Shown here: positions 51,694-60,544 of the stretch, piece by piece
Position numbering within the stretch: the first letter of the stretch is position 1
How the letters are laid out: each line of letters begins with the position of its first letter
NCBI RefSeq assembly: GCF_014656295.1
Contig: NZ_BNCD01000015.1
Coordinates: 171,874 to 235,873 of the forward strand
DNA length: 64,000 nt
Origin: Streptomyces sulfonofaciens
GTDB taxonomy: Bacteria; Actinomycetota; Actinomycetes; Streptomycetales; Streptomycetaceae
Direction: 5' to 3'
The notes under the pieces: model-generated
What the model was told of the DNA's origin: nothing
Databases searched by the model: none
The model's input: the letters and a program-made list of their open reading frames with translations, nothing else
Program-made: the position numbers and the translations under genes

Positions 51694-52365
51694 TCAGGCT
51701 CCGGAGGGGGCGGCGCCGAAGCGTGACAGGCCGCTCGCCAGAGCCGCCCACACCGTGTTCCCGCGGGTGAACGCGGAGCGCTCCACCCCCCACTCCTTGG
51801 CGATGTGCTCCACGAGCATCAGCCCGCGTCCGCTTTCGTCGTCGAAGGTGGGGGTGCACGGCAGCAGGTTGCACGGCGTGCCGCCGTAGTCGTGCACCTC
51901 CAGGTGGACCAGCCGATCGGTGGTGAGGCCGACGCAGCACAGGATGCGGGCGCTCGGGGTGTGGCATATGGCGTTGGTGACCAGCTCGGACAGGATCAGT
52001 ACCGCGTCGTCGAGCGTCTTCTCGGGCAGTCGCCAGGAGCGCAGCTTCTCGGTGGTGGTACGGCGGGCCTCACCGACCCCGGCCTGAACGGCCGGGAGGT
52101 CGAGCCAGTGGACCCGGTCCGTGCGGTCACCGCCCAGGAGCTGGGGGCAGGACAGGGAGGTGAGAGGGGGCACGGTTGTCGCCTTCCGCCGGGGGACGGG
52201 TGGTGCGAGGGGGAGAGGGGGGCGAGCCGTCTGTACCGGAGTGCGGGCCGGTGCGGGGCTCGGACGGAGCATGAGCGGATGCCCGATCTCCGCCGTGGGG
52301 GTACGCCAAGTTCCTTTTGTCTGTGCGGCGTTGACGGAGACCTGGCGGTCGGAGAGATCGGTCAC
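51694..52365 (-). CDS. anti-sigma-factor-type ATP-binding protein (RsbW-like HATPase)
   Basis: 223 residues from GTG 52365, with no ribosome binding site. A promoter-like TTGCAG-N18-CATAGT ends 6 bases before the GTG, so the mRNA may be leaderless. The N-terminal 100 residues are variable and Pro-rich. The ATPase domain has LILSELVTNAICHTPSARIL (N box), LEVHDYGGTPC (G1) and ESGRGLMLVEHIAKEWGVE (G2). In streptomycetes such kinases pair with DUF5753 XRE regulators. Here the partner is divergent, 135 bases away. Confidence 0.85.
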   Translation of the reverse strand: MTDLSDRQVSVNAAQTKGTWRTPTAEIGHPLMLRPSPAPARTPVQTARPPLPLAPPVPRRKATTVPPLTSLSCPQLLGGDRTDRVHWLDLPAVQAGVGEARRTTTEKLRSWRLPEKTLDDAVLILSELVTNAICHTPSARILCCVGLTTDRLVHLEVHDYGGTPCNLLPCTPTFDDESGRGLMLVEHIAKEWGVERSAFTRGNTVWAALASGLSRFGAAPSGA

Positions 52366-52500
52366 GCTGCCACTATGCTTGCTGCCGCAATCAAGCTGCA
52401 AGCTCCTTCCTGATAATTTCAACAAGCCGATATCCATCTGGTGTCGTCACCAACTACCTGGCACACTCCGGCTCGTGACAGCCACTCAGGAGGTTTGGCC

Positions 52501-53373
52501 GTGAGCGATGCCCGTACGGGTCCGGGCGCCAGTGGTCCCACCGTCCTCCGCATGATCCTCAGCAGGCGCCTGGGGGACCTGCGGCAGAGCGCCGGTGTGT
52601 CGCTGGAGGACGCGGCCGCGGCCCTGCGCGTGAAGCCGCTGACGATCCGCCGCCTGGAGAAGGCGGAGGTCGGACTCAAGATCCTCTACGTGGAGAAGCT
52701 GCTGGAGACCTACGGGGTCGGCCGGCAGGAGGCCGACGAGTTCATCGCCATGGCGGAGAAGGCGAACGAGCCCGGCTGGTGGCACCCCTACCGCGACGTC
52801 CTGCCCGCGTGGTTCACCGCCTACGTCAGCCTGGAGACCGGCGCCAAGACGCTGCGCACCTACGAGCCGCACTACGTCACGGGCCTGCTCCAGACCCACG
52901 CGTACGCGCGCGCGGTGCTGCGCGCCGGGTTCCCGAACGACACCGAAGAGGACCTCGAACGCCGGGTGGACCTGCGCCTGCGCCGCCAGGGCCTGCTGGA
53001 GCGGCCCGACGCGCCCACCCTCTGGGTGGTGATGGAGGAGGCGGTCCTGCACCGGGCCGTGGGCGGCCCCGGCGTGATGGGGGAGCAGATAGACCGGCTC
53101 CTGGAGGCCACCGAGCTGGCTCACGTGAGCGTCGACGTGGTGCCGTTCAACGCGGGAGCCCACGTCGGTGCGTTCGCGCCCTTCACCTACTTCCGGTTCG
53201 AGGAACCGGAGCTGCCGGACATCGTCTACACGGAGATTTTGTCCGGATCCATGTACCTCGACCAGCGGTCCGACGTGGTCGCCCACCTCGAAGCCCACAA
53301 CCGGATGTCGCTGCTGACCTCCACCGCGGAGAGCAGGGCCCTGTTGAGCCGGATGCGCAAGGAGTACTCGTGA
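52501..53373 (+). CDS. XRE-family regulator with DUF5753 domain (WhiJ-like group)
   Basis: 290 residues from GTG 52501 with AGGAGG 7 bases upstream. The helix-turn-helix is RRLGDLRQSAGVSLEDAAAA, LRVKPLTIRRLEKAEVGLK. The DUF5753 part shows YEPHYVTGLLQTHAYARAVL, LRRQGLLERPDAPTLWVVME, IDRLLEATELAHVSVDVVPF and YTEILSGSMYLDQ. Related regulators are often encoded with a small DUF397 protein and an RsbW-like ATPase and influence development. The ATPase is present here, but the expected DUF397 gene directly downstream is missing. A 31-codon GC-rich ORF with no resemblance occupies the place. Confidence 0.9.
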   Translation: MSDARTGPGASGPTVLRMILSRRLGDLRQSAGVSLEDAAAALRVKPLTIRRLEKAEVGLKILYVEKLLETYGVGRQEADEFIAMAEKANEPGWWHPYRDVLPAWFTAYVSLETGAKTLRTYEPHYVTGLLQTHAYARAVLRAGFPNDTEEDLERRVDLRLRRQGLLERPDAPTLWVVMEEAVLHRAVGGPGVMGEQIDRLLEATELAHVSVDVVPFNAGAHVGAFAPFTYFRFEEPELPDIVYTEILSGSMYLDQRSDVVAHLEAHNRMSLLTSTAESRALLSRMRKEYS

Positions 53374-53708
53374 CCGCCGCCGGACGGGCTCGTGGAGGGG
53401 CCGCCCGGGGCCCTCGCCGGGGCCGTGGCCGAGGCGGACCGGCTCCGGCCGTCCCGAGGGCGTGAGCGTCCTGCGACGGCGGGCGGACGGCGACGGGTAG
53501 GCGCACGGACGACGACTGCGCCCCGCGGACCGTCTCCGCGGGGCGCGGCGCGTGGGGCGCCGGGGCGCGATGCACGGGGTGCGCCGGGCGGCCGCAGCCG
53601 GAGCACCCGGCAGGGCTCCGGCTCACCCCGGCCGGGCTTCGGCTTACCCCGGCCGGGCTTCTGGCTCTCCCCGGCCGGGCTCCGGCTCACCCCCGGTCGG
53701 GCTTCGGC
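53374..53708. other. 335-base convergent intergenic region
   Basis: Contains a strong hairpin at 53518 and a five-copy tandem repeat from 53613. No gene supported. Confidence 0.5.
53518..53546. terminator. bidirectional hairpin, 12-bp stem
   Basis: GCGCCCCGCGGA and TCCGCGGGGCGC pair perfectly around ccgtc, between the convergent XRE and small basic protein genes. Confidence 0.8.
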
Positions 53709-53718
53709 TCATCCGGCC
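53613..53718. repeat. five tandem repeats, period 21-22 bases
   Basis: Copies start with GGGCT at 53613, 53634, 53655, 53677 and 53699 and follow GGGCTyCGGCTyACCCCGGCC. The last copy overlaps the final codons of the leftward gene ending at 53709. No spacers, so not a CRISPR array. Confidence 0.75.
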
Positions 53719-53945
53719 GAGTAGCGGATCATCCAGTCGTTCTCCGGATTGCGGCCGAAGTCGGGGTCGTGCGGCGCCTGCGCCGGGGTCTCCTCGACCA
53801 TCTGCGACGGTTCGACCCGGCTGGGGAGCCGCCCGAAACGCGCCGCCCTGATCGCGGCCGCGGCGGCCGCGTCCGCGGGCTGCTCGCCGCCTTTCCGACG
53901 GGCCCCGCCCTTCCCGGCCCCCTGCATGGCTTTTTTCTTCCCCAT
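53709..53945 (-). CDS. small basic hypothetical protein
   Basis: 78 residues from ATG 53945 with GGGAGCGG upstream. A Lys-rich start (MGKKKAMQGAGKGGARRKGG) is followed by an Ala-rich helix, then EPSQMVEETPAQAPHDPDFG and NPENDWMIRYSAG. No domain recognised. Composition suggests nucleic-acid contact or a disordered small protein. Function unknown. Its 3' end lies on the tandem repeat at 53613-53718. Confidence 0.65.
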   Translation of the reverse strand: MGKKKAMQGAGKGGARRKGGEQPADAAAAAAIRAARFGRLPSRVEPSQMVEETPAQAPHDPDFGRNPENDWMIRYSAG

Positions 53946-54092
53946 GGCCGCTCCCGCCTCGTCGTCCGCACGCCTGTCCGCAGGCCCGCCCGCGATGCCG
54001 TGCGCCGCGATGGTGTCCGCGATGCGTCCGCGGCCGGGGCCAGTGCCGGAAGCGTACGTCCGGGCACCGGGCGGGCGGCAGGCGCTCAGTGC

Positions 54093-55238
54093 TTACGGTT
54101 GCCTGACGTGATCCGATCCGTGCCGGTCGCCGGGCGGGAGGGGCAGGGTCACGTCGAACCGGCAGCCGCCCGCCACATTGCGCACGTCCGCGCTTCCGGA
54201 GTGCGCCTCCACGATGCCGCGGACGATGGCGAGACCGAGACCGGCGCTCGTGGACGGCGTCCTGGCCCGGGTACCGCGGAATCCCATGTCGAAGACGCGG
54301 GGCAGGTCCTGCGGCGGGATGCCCCCGCAGCCGTCGGCGACGGAGAGGACGACCCTGTCCGCACGGCGCCGCGCGGACAGGGTGACGGTGCCTTCCGCCG
54401 GGGTCCGCTGGATGGCGTTGACCAGGAGGTTGGCGAGCACCCGCGACATCTTTCGGCCGTCCACCTCCACCGGTAGGGATTCGATGACGTCGCCGGCCAG
54501 CCGCACGCCGTGTTCCTTCGCGAGTGCCTCGGCGCCCATGAGGGCCTCGTCGGCCAGGTCCTCCACGGACATCCTGGCGCGGTCGAGAGCGAGGGCGCCC
54601 GCATGGATCCGGGACAGGGTGAAGAGGTCGCCGACCATCGAGTCGAGCCGGTGCACCTCGGTGCCGATCTGGCGGAAGTAGCGCTCGGGCTCCTCGGCCA
54701 CCCCGTCCTCCAGGGCCTCGGACATGGCCCGCAGCCCGGCGAGCGGGGTGCGCAGGTCGTGCGAAATCCAGGCGACCATGTCGCGGCGGGAAGCCTCCAG
54801 GGCGCGTTCCCGCTCCCGGGAGGCGGCGAGCTTGGCGCTGACCGACGACAGCTCGCGGGCCAGTGAGGTGAGCTCAGCGGTGGAGGCGCCACCGGGCGGC
54901 GAGAAGCCCCCCTCGTCGCCGAAGGAGTGGGCGGCCCGGGCCAGGTCGCGGCTGCGGGCGACCACCCAGCGGCCCAGCAGCACGGCGGGGGCCGGCGAGA
55001 CGACGGCGGCGGACACCACGACCGTGGTGACCACCGAGAGGTCGTAGTCCGACAGCAGCATCGCATGCGCGACCACCAGCGTGCCCGCGAGCATCGCGGC
55101 GACCGGCACCGCGACCACGACGTTCATCCCGACCGCGACGGAGCGTCTGCGCAGCAGCCACAGCACCAGGGCGCCGAGCGCACCGGCGGCCGCGGCGCCC
55201 AGGAAGGCGACGAACGCGATGTGCGGCAGGTCGTGCAC
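54093..55238 (-). CDS. orphan sensor histidine kinase (HAMP-HisKA-HATPase)
   Basis: 381 residues from GTG 55238, with AAGGAGG 10 bases upstream. Two or three membrane segments at residues 5-100 (IAFVAFLGAAAAGALGALVL, VVVAVPVAAMLAGTLVVAH, VVVSAAVVSPAPAVLLGRWV) lead into a HAMP-like linker. The HisKA box is VAWISHDLRTPLAGLRAMSE. N, G1 and G2 boxes are LANLLVNAIQRTP, VADGCGGIPPQDL and SAGLGLAIVRGIVEAHSG. It should sense an envelope signal. No response regulator gene lies on either side: htpG is upstream and the small basic gene downstream. Confidence 0.9.
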   Translation of the reverse strand: MHDLPHIAFVAFLGAAAAGALGALVLWLLRRRSVAVGMNVVVAVPVAAMLAGTLVVAHAMLLSDYDLSVVTTVVVSAAVVSPAPAVLLGRWVVARSRDLARAAHSFGDEGGFSPPGGASTAELTSLARELSSVSAKLAASRERERALEASRRDMVAWISHDLRTPLAGLRAMSEALEDGVAEEPERYFRQIGTEVHRLDSMVGDLFTLSRIHAGALALDRARMSVEDLADEALMGAEALAKEHGVRLAGDVIESLPVEVDGRKMSRVLANLLVNAIQRTPAEGTVTLSARRRADRVVLSVADGCGGIPPQDLPRVFDMGFRGTRARTPSTSAGLGLAIVRGIVEAHSGSADVRNVAGGCRFDVTLPLPPGDRHGSDHVRQP

Positions 55239-55587
55239 GGCGCGGGGCCTCCTTCGACGGGCCGCCGGGGCGGCACCCGGCACACCCGCCCGCGACCGGT
55301 GGACGGCTGCGGCGGGGAGCTGCGGACGGTGCGTGCCCCGCCGGGACCGGTGGGACACGGGCGGCCGTCCCGCTCCCCGGGCCGGGCCGCCGTCCGGCCC
55401 AGCGTACTGGCCGCCCGTCCCGGGCCCCTGTGCGCGCCGCCCGCATACGCCGCAGCGCACGGGCCCACGGGGCGTCCCACGAGGGCGGTACGGGCCCGGC
55501 CACGCCGCCGGCGGCCATGTGCCACGGCGGCCGGGCGGACTCGGTCCGCGCGGCCGCCGCGGCGGGGCTCACCGGCGCTCGTGGTGC
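55239..55587. other. 349-base gap between htpG and the kinase gene
   Basis: Both genes point leftward, so this would be the usual place of a partner response regulator. I see no receiver or DNA-binding motif in any frame, only GC-rich sequence. Confidence 0.5.
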
Positions 55588-57522
55588 CTACAGCGTCCGC
55601 TCCAGGCGGTCCGCCACCAGCTTGGTGAAGCGCGCCGGGTCGGAGAGCTCGCCGCCCTCCGCGAGGAGCGCCATCCCGTAGACGAGCTCGGCCGTCTCGA
55701 CGAGGGAGGCGTCCTCGGGACGCTCGGCCTGGGCCCTGCGCAGACCCTCGACAAGGGCGTGCTGGGGGTTGAGTTCCAGGATGCGCTTGATGTGCGGCAC
55801 CTCCTGGCCCATCGCGCGGTACATGCTCTGCAGGGCGGGCGTCACATCATGGGTGTCGGAGACGATGCACGCCGGCGAGACGGTGAGGCGCGAGGAGAGG
55901 CGGACCTCCTTGACCTCGTCCGCCAACTGCTTCGTCATCCAGGACAGCAGCTCCGCGTACTCCTGCTGCCGCTTCTCGCGCTCCGCCCTGGCACCGTCCT
56001 CCTCGTCGCCGGTGTCGAGGTCGGCCTCGCCCTTGGCGATGGACCGAAGCTGCTTGCCGTCGAACTCGGGAACGGCCTCCACCCAGACCTCGTCGACCGG
56101 GTCCGTCAGGAGCAGCACCTCCAGGCCCTTCTCACGGAAGGCCTCCATGTGCGGGGAGTTCTCGATGGCGGCGCGGGACTCGCCGGTCATGAAGTAGATG
56201 TGCTGCTGGCCCTCCTGCATCCGGGACACGTACTGCTGGAGGGTGGTCTGCTCGTCCTTGTCGCGGGTGGTGGCGAACGAGGAGACGGCGAGGATCGCGT
56301 CCTTGTTCTCGAAGTCGCCGAGGAGGCCCTCCTTGAGGACCCGGCCGAACTCCCGCCAGAAGGTCGCGTAGTCCTCCGGGCGGGCGGACATCATGTCCTT
56401 GACGGTGGACAGCACCTTCTTCGCGAGCCGGCGGCGCATCAGCTCGATCTGGCGGTCCTGCTGGAGGATTTCGCGGGAGACGTTGAGCGAGAGGTCCTGG
56501 GCGTCCACCACGCCCTTCACGAAGCGCAGGTACTCGGGCATCAGCGCCTCGCAGTCGTCCATGATGAAGACGCGCTTCACATAGAGCTGGACGCCGCGCT
56601 TGTGGCCGCGGGTGAAGAGGTCCTGCGGCGCCCGGGACGGCAGGAAGAGCAGGGCCTGGTACTCGAAGGTGCCCTCCGCCTGCATGCGGATGGTTTCGAG
56701 CGGGTCGTGCCAGTCGTGGCTGATGTGCTTGTACAGCTCGTGGTACTCGTCGTCGCCGACCTCGTCCTTGGAGCGGGCCCACAGGGCCTTCATGGAGTTG
56801 ATCGTCTCGGGCCCGGGCGGTGTGCTCCCCGCGCCGTCCTCGGGCTGCTCGCCGTCCTTCGGCCCGGCCACCTCCGGGGCCATCCTGATCGGCCAGGTGA
56901 TGAAGTCCGAGTACCGCTTGACGATCTCCCTGATCTTCCAGGGCGAGGTGTAGTCGAAGAGCTGGTCCTCGGTGTCCACGGGCTTGAGGCGCAGGGTGAC
57001 CGAGGTGCCCTGCGGCAGGTCCTCGACCCGCTCGATGGTGTAGGTGCCCTCGCCGCCGGACGTCCAGCGCGTACCGCTGTCCTCGCCGGCGCGCCGGGTG
57101 AGCAGGGTGACCTCGTCGGCGACCATGAAACTCGCGTAGAAACCGACGCCGAACTGGCCGATCAGGCCCTCCGCGGAGGCCGCGTCCTTGGCCTCGCGCA
57201 GCTCCTTCAGGAACGCCGCCGTGCCCGAGTTGGCGATGGTGCCGATGAGCTGGACCACCTCCTCGTAGGACATGCCCACGCCGTTGTCGCGGACCGTGAG
57301 GGTGCGTGCTTCCGCGTCGGTCTCGATGTCGATGTGAAGGTCGGACACATCGGCGTCGAGCGCCTCGTCGCGGAGTGCTTCGAGGCGGAGTTTGTCCAGT
57401 GCGTCCGAGGCGTTGGAGATCAGCTCGCGCAGGAAGACGTCCTTGTTCGAGTAGATCGAATGGATCATCATCTGCAGGAGCTGGCGCGCCTCTACCTGGA
57501 ACTCGAACGTCTCGGGCGGCAT
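55588..57522 (-). CDS. htpG: molecular chaperone HtpG (Hsp90)
   Basis: 644 residues from ATG 57522, preceded by GAGGAGGAATCGAGG. Hsp90 signatures: FQVEARQLLQMMIHSIYSNK, VFLRELISNASDALDKLRLE (N box), LTVRDNGVGMSYEEVVQLIG, GQFGVGFYASFMVADEVTLL and FLNVSREILQQDRQI-type middle-domain sequence (here DLSLNVSREILQQDRQIELM). Length fits bacterial HtpG. An acidic linker containing EEDGAREREK-like charge lies before the C-terminal dimerisation domain. It refolds and stabilises client proteins in the cytosol. It is monocistronic. Confidence 0.96.
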   Translation of the reverse strand: MPPETFEFQVEARQLLQMMIHSIYSNKDVFLRELISNASDALDKLRLEALRDEALDADVSDLHIDIETDAEARTLTVRDNGVGMSYEEVVQLIGTIANSGTAAFLKELREAKDAASAEGLIGQFGVGFYASFMVADEVTLLTRRAGEDSGTRWTSGGEGTYTIERVEDLPQGTSVTLRLKPVDTEDQLFDYTSPWKIREIVKRYSDFITWPIRMAPEVAGPKDGEQPEDGAGSTPPGPETINSMKALWARSKDEVGDDEYHELYKHISHDWHDPLETIRMQAEGTFEYQALLFLPSRAPQDLFTRGHKRGVQLYVKRVFIMDDCEALMPEYLRFVKGVVDAQDLSLNVSREILQQDRQIELMRRRLAKKVLSTVKDMMSARPEDYATFWREFGRVLKEGLLGDFENKDAILAVSSFATTRDKDEQTTLQQYVSRMQEGQQHIYFMTGESRAAIENSPHMEAFREKGLEVLLLTDPVDEVWVEAVPEFDGKQLRSIAKGEADLDTGDEEDGARAEREKRQQEYAELLSWMTKQLADEVKEVRLSSRLTVSPACIVSDTHDVTPALQSMYRAMGQEVPHIKRILELNPQHALVEGLRRAQAERPEDASLVETAELVYGMALLAEGGELSDPARFTKLVADRLERTL

Positions 57523-57880
57523 AACCTCGATTCCTCCTCGTGTCGCCTGCCGGTGGTGCGTCCTCGGCACTGTAGATCAACGACCGGCCGGGCGCGTCCG
57601 GTTCCCGCACCGCCGCACGCACGCCCGCCGGATCCGGCCGGACCCGCCGCCGGACGCGGACCCGGGAGCCCGCCCCCCCCCTGCTGCGCCCGCGTGGGGC
57701 CGTCCGGGCGCCCGGCCCGCGCCCCGGTCGGCTTCCGGAGCACATTGCGCCACTCGCGCCCCGGACGCACGCCCCTGTGCCGCCCACGCCCGGCCCGTAC
57801 GGACCCCCGGGTGTGGAGACGCGTGGAGAAAACGTGAACGGACCCTATCCAGCGGGGCCGCCGGGCTGTTAGCTTCCGAG

Positions 57881-57894
57881 TGGGAGCGCTCCCA
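57881..57894. promoter_or_regulatory. CebR operator TGGGAGCGCTCCCA
   Basis: A perfect 14-bp palindrome identical to the known CebR binding site, through which cello-oligosaccharides control cellulase and cellobiose-uptake genes in streptomycetes. It is upstream of the GH6 cellulase and downstream of a leftward htpG promoter region. Confidence 0.92.
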
Positions 57895-57994
57895 AGGCTG
57901 CGGCGACTGCCGGGGCCGCGGGGTCACGGCCGGTGGGACCGGGCTCCTGCGGGGTAGGAGCCGAACCCCGCCGCGCCCGCACCGCATCCGCGCC

Positions 57995-58147
57995 CCGACA
58001 CCCGACACCCGACACCCGAACCCCGACGCCGGCGCCCCACTCCCGCGCCCCGACACCCGCACCCCTGCACCAGCGCCCCGCACCTCGGTACCCGCACCTC
58101 GGTAACCGCCTCGGTACCCGCGCTCGACGCCCGCACCTCGGTACCCG
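57995..58147. repeat. short tandem repeats in the GH6 leader
   Basis: Three CCGACAC units lie at 57995-58017. Four copies of a 12-14-base unit CACCTCGGTACCCG lie at 58081, 58095, 58109 (shortened) and 58134. They are non-coding and between operator and start codon. Confidence 0.7.
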
Positions 58148-58278
58148 CACCCCGACGCCGTGGATCCTCCTCGGCCGGCCCCGTACGCCCGGCCGACCGG
58201 GCGGCACACGGGTGCCGGGTGGCTGCCGAATCGATCCTCCAACCGGCCGGACCGGCCGGGCGAGAAAGGGACACCACC

Positions 58279-60252
58279 ATGCACTGGAAGAGACCTTGGC
58301 ACGTCCTGGCCCTGGGGACGGCGCTGTTCGCCGGCGCGGCGCTCACCGTGGCGCCGGGACCCGCGGCGGCCGCGGAGCGCGCCGCGGCGGCCCGCGTGGA
58401 CAACCCGTACGTCGGCGCCACGCCCTATGTGAACTCGGAGTGGTCGGCCAACGCCGCCCGTGAGCCGGGCGGCGGCGCCGTCTCCGACGAGCCGACCTAC
58501 GTCTGGCTGGACCGCATCGCGGCGATCGAGGGCGTGAACGGGGGGATGGGGCTGCGCGACCACCTGGACGCCGCCAAGGCCCAGGGCGCCGACCTGGTGC
58601 AGCTCGTCGTCTACGACCTGCCGGGCCGCGACTGCGCCGCCCTCGCCTCCAACGGCGAGCTGGGCCCCGACGACCTCGCCGCCTACGAGAACGACTACAT
58701 CGACCCGATCGCGGACGTCCTCTCCGACCCCGCGTACGCGAACCTGCGGATCGCCACGGTCATCGAGCCGGACTCGCTGCCGAACCTGGTGACCAACGCG
58801 AGCGGTCAGGCGGGCGCCACCGACGCCTGCGCGAAGATGCTCCAGAACGGCAACTACGTCAACGGCGTCGGCTACGCCCTGGCCACGCTCGGCGACATCC
58901 CCAACGTCTACAACTACATCGACGCGGGCCACCACGGCTGGCTCGGCTGGGACACCAACCTCGTGCCGTTCGCCCAGCTCGCGCACAAGGCGGCCACCAC
59001 CTCCGGTGCCACGGTGGCCGACGTCGCCGGGTTCGCCGTCAACACCGCCAACTACAGCGCCCTGCACGAGCCGAACTTCACCATCTCCGACACGGTGGCG
59101 GGCTCCAGCGTGCGGCAGTCGAAGTGGCTGGACTGGAACCAGTACACCGACGAGCAGTCGTTCGCCCAGGGCCTGCGCTCGGCCGCGGTCACGGCCGGGT
59201 TCGAGTCCGGCATCGGCATGCTGGTCGACACCTCGCGCAACGGCTGGGGCGGCTCCGCCCGGCCGGCCGGCCCCGGCCCGACCACCAGCGTGGACGCCTA
59301 CGTCGACGGGGGCCGCGTCGACCGCCGCATCCACGCCGGCAACTGGTGCAACCAGTCCGGTGCGGGTCTGGGCGAGCGTCCTGCGACGGCACCCGCGGCC
59401 GGCATCGACGCCTACGTCTGGGTCAAGCCGCCGGGTGAGTCGGACGGTGCGAGCCAGGCCATCGACAACGACGAGGGCAAGGGCTTCGACCGGATGTGCG
59501 ACCCCACGTACACCGGCAACGGACGCAACGGCAACAGCCCGAGCGGCGCCCTCGCCGACTCCCCGCTGGCCGGGCACTGGTTCTCCGCGCAGTTCCGCCA
59601 GCTCCTCGCCAACGCCTACCCGCCGGTGGGCGGCGGTGGCGGCGGGGGTGCGGACACCCAGGCGCCCACCGCCCCCACCGGGCTGCGGGCGACGGGCACC
59701 ACCGCCTCCAGCGCGTCGCTCTCGTGGAGCGCGTCGTCCGACAACGTGGGAGTGGCCGGCTACCTCGTCTACCGCGGCGGGGTCCAGGTGGGCACGTCCA
59801 CCACGACCACGTTCACCGACACCGGCCTGTCGGCGTCCACCGCGTACACGTACACCGTCCGGGCGCGGGACGCGGCGGGCAACACCTCCGCGGCCTCCGG
59901 CGCGGTCACCGCCACCACCTCGTCCCAGGGCGGCGGGGGCGGCGGCAGCGGCGCCTGCACGGCCGCTTACCACGTCGACAACGACTGGGGGAGCGGCTTC
60001 ACCGCGACCGTCACCGTCACCAACACCTCCGCGACGGCCCTGCCGTCCTGGCTGGTGAAGTGGGCCTTCGCGGGCAACCAGAAGGTCACCAACGCCTGGA
60101 ACGCCACGGTCGCCCAGTCGGGCCAGGCCGTGACCGCCCAGAACGCCGCACACAACGGCTCCCTCTCGCCCGGGGCCAGCGCCTCGTTCGGCTTCCAGGG
60201 CAGCTACGGCGGCAGCAACGCCGCACCCACCCCCACCTGCACGGCGAGCTGA
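58279..60252 (+). CDS. secreted GH6 cellulase with FN3 and CBM2 domains
   Basis: 657 residues from ATG 58279, with GAAAGGG 6 bases upstream. The signal peptide is VLALGTALFAGAALTVAPGP. The GH6 catalytic domain (about 40-455) contains YVWLDRIAAIEG, LVVYDLPGRDCAALASNGEL with the catalytic Asp, IATVIEPDSLPNLVTNASG and GMLVDTSRNGWGGSARP. Gly-rich linkers flank a fibronectin type III domain (about 470-560) and a family 2 cellulose-binding module at the C-terminus (CTAAYHVDNDWGSGF to PTPTCTAS, with the end-to-end Cys pair). The long loops suggest a non-reducing-end cellobiohydrolase. A CebR operator lies upstream. Confidence 0.95.
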   Translation: MHWKRPWHVLALGTALFAGAALTVAPGPAAAAERAAAARVDNPYVGATPYVNSEWSANAAREPGGGAVSDEPTYVWLDRIAAIEGVNGGMGLRDHLDAAKAQGADLVQLVVYDLPGRDCAALASNGELGPDDLAAYENDYIDPIADVLSDPAYANLRIATVIEPDSLPNLVTNASGQAGATDACAKMLQNGNYVNGVGYALATLGDIPNVYNYIDAGHHGWLGWDTNLVPFAQLAHKAATTSGATVADVAGFAVNTANYSALHEPNFTISDTVAGSSVRQSKWLDWNQYTDEQSFAQGLRSAAVTAGFESGIGMLVDTSRNGWGGSARPAGPGPTTSVDAYVDGGRVDRRIHAGNWCNQSGAGLGERPATAPAAGIDAYVWVKPPGESDGASQAIDNDEGKGFDRMCDPTYTGNGRNGNSPSGALADSPLAGHWFSAQFRQLLANAYPPVGGGGGGGADTQAPTAPTGLRATGTTASSASLSWSASSDNVGVAGYLVYRGGVQVGTSTTTTFTDTGLSASTAYTYTVRARDAAGNTSAASGAVTATTSSQGGGGGGSGACTAAYHVDNDWGSGFTATVTVTNTSATALPSWLVKWAFAGNQKVTNAWNATVAQSGQAVTAQNAAHNGSLSPGASASFGFQGSYGGSNAAPTPTCTAS

Positions 60253-60411
60253 CCGGCGCGCCGGGCGGGGGCGCACAGGGGCCTTCGGGGACCACCCCGC
60301 AAGCCCAGCGCCGACCGCAACCCGGCCCCACCACCGCCGGGACCGGCACCGCACCACTGAGGGCACACCCCGCCGCCGGTGCGGACACCGGCGGGGACGC
60401 CGACCGTGACG

Positions 60412-60449
60412 CCGCCCCGGACGCGGGCCCGAACCCGCGTCCGGGGCGG
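60412..60449. terminator. bidirectional terminator, 16-bp stem
   Basis: CCGCCCCGGACGCGGG pairs perfectly with CCCGCGTCCGGGGCGG around six bases, between the convergent GH6 (stop 60252) and GH106-like (stop 60545) genes. Confidence 0.9.
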
Positions 60450-60544
60450 TGCCGCCGCCGCGGAGAGCGGCCGCCCCTTCCCGCCACCGCTCTCCGGGGC
60501 GGCCGGGAGGGGCGGCCGCGGCCCGTCGCCTCAGGAGCGCGGCG

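Larger units (their letters stand above)
57523..58278. other. 756-base divergent region between htpG and the GH6 gene
   Basis: Holds the CebR operator at 57881 and repeat tracts at 57995-58147. No gene supported. The operator lies 385 bases before the GH6 start, implying an unusually long leader with repeats. Confidence 0.6.

Noticed and set aside
53370..53465. 31-codon GTG ORF in the DUF397 position
   Set aside because: It overlaps the XRE stop, but the product is only Arg/Gly/Ala/Pro with no DUF397 feature and looks like random GC-rich sequence.
55239..55587. Degenerate response regulator between htpG and the kinase
   Set aside because: No Asp-containing receiver motif or helix-turn-helix could be read in any frame.
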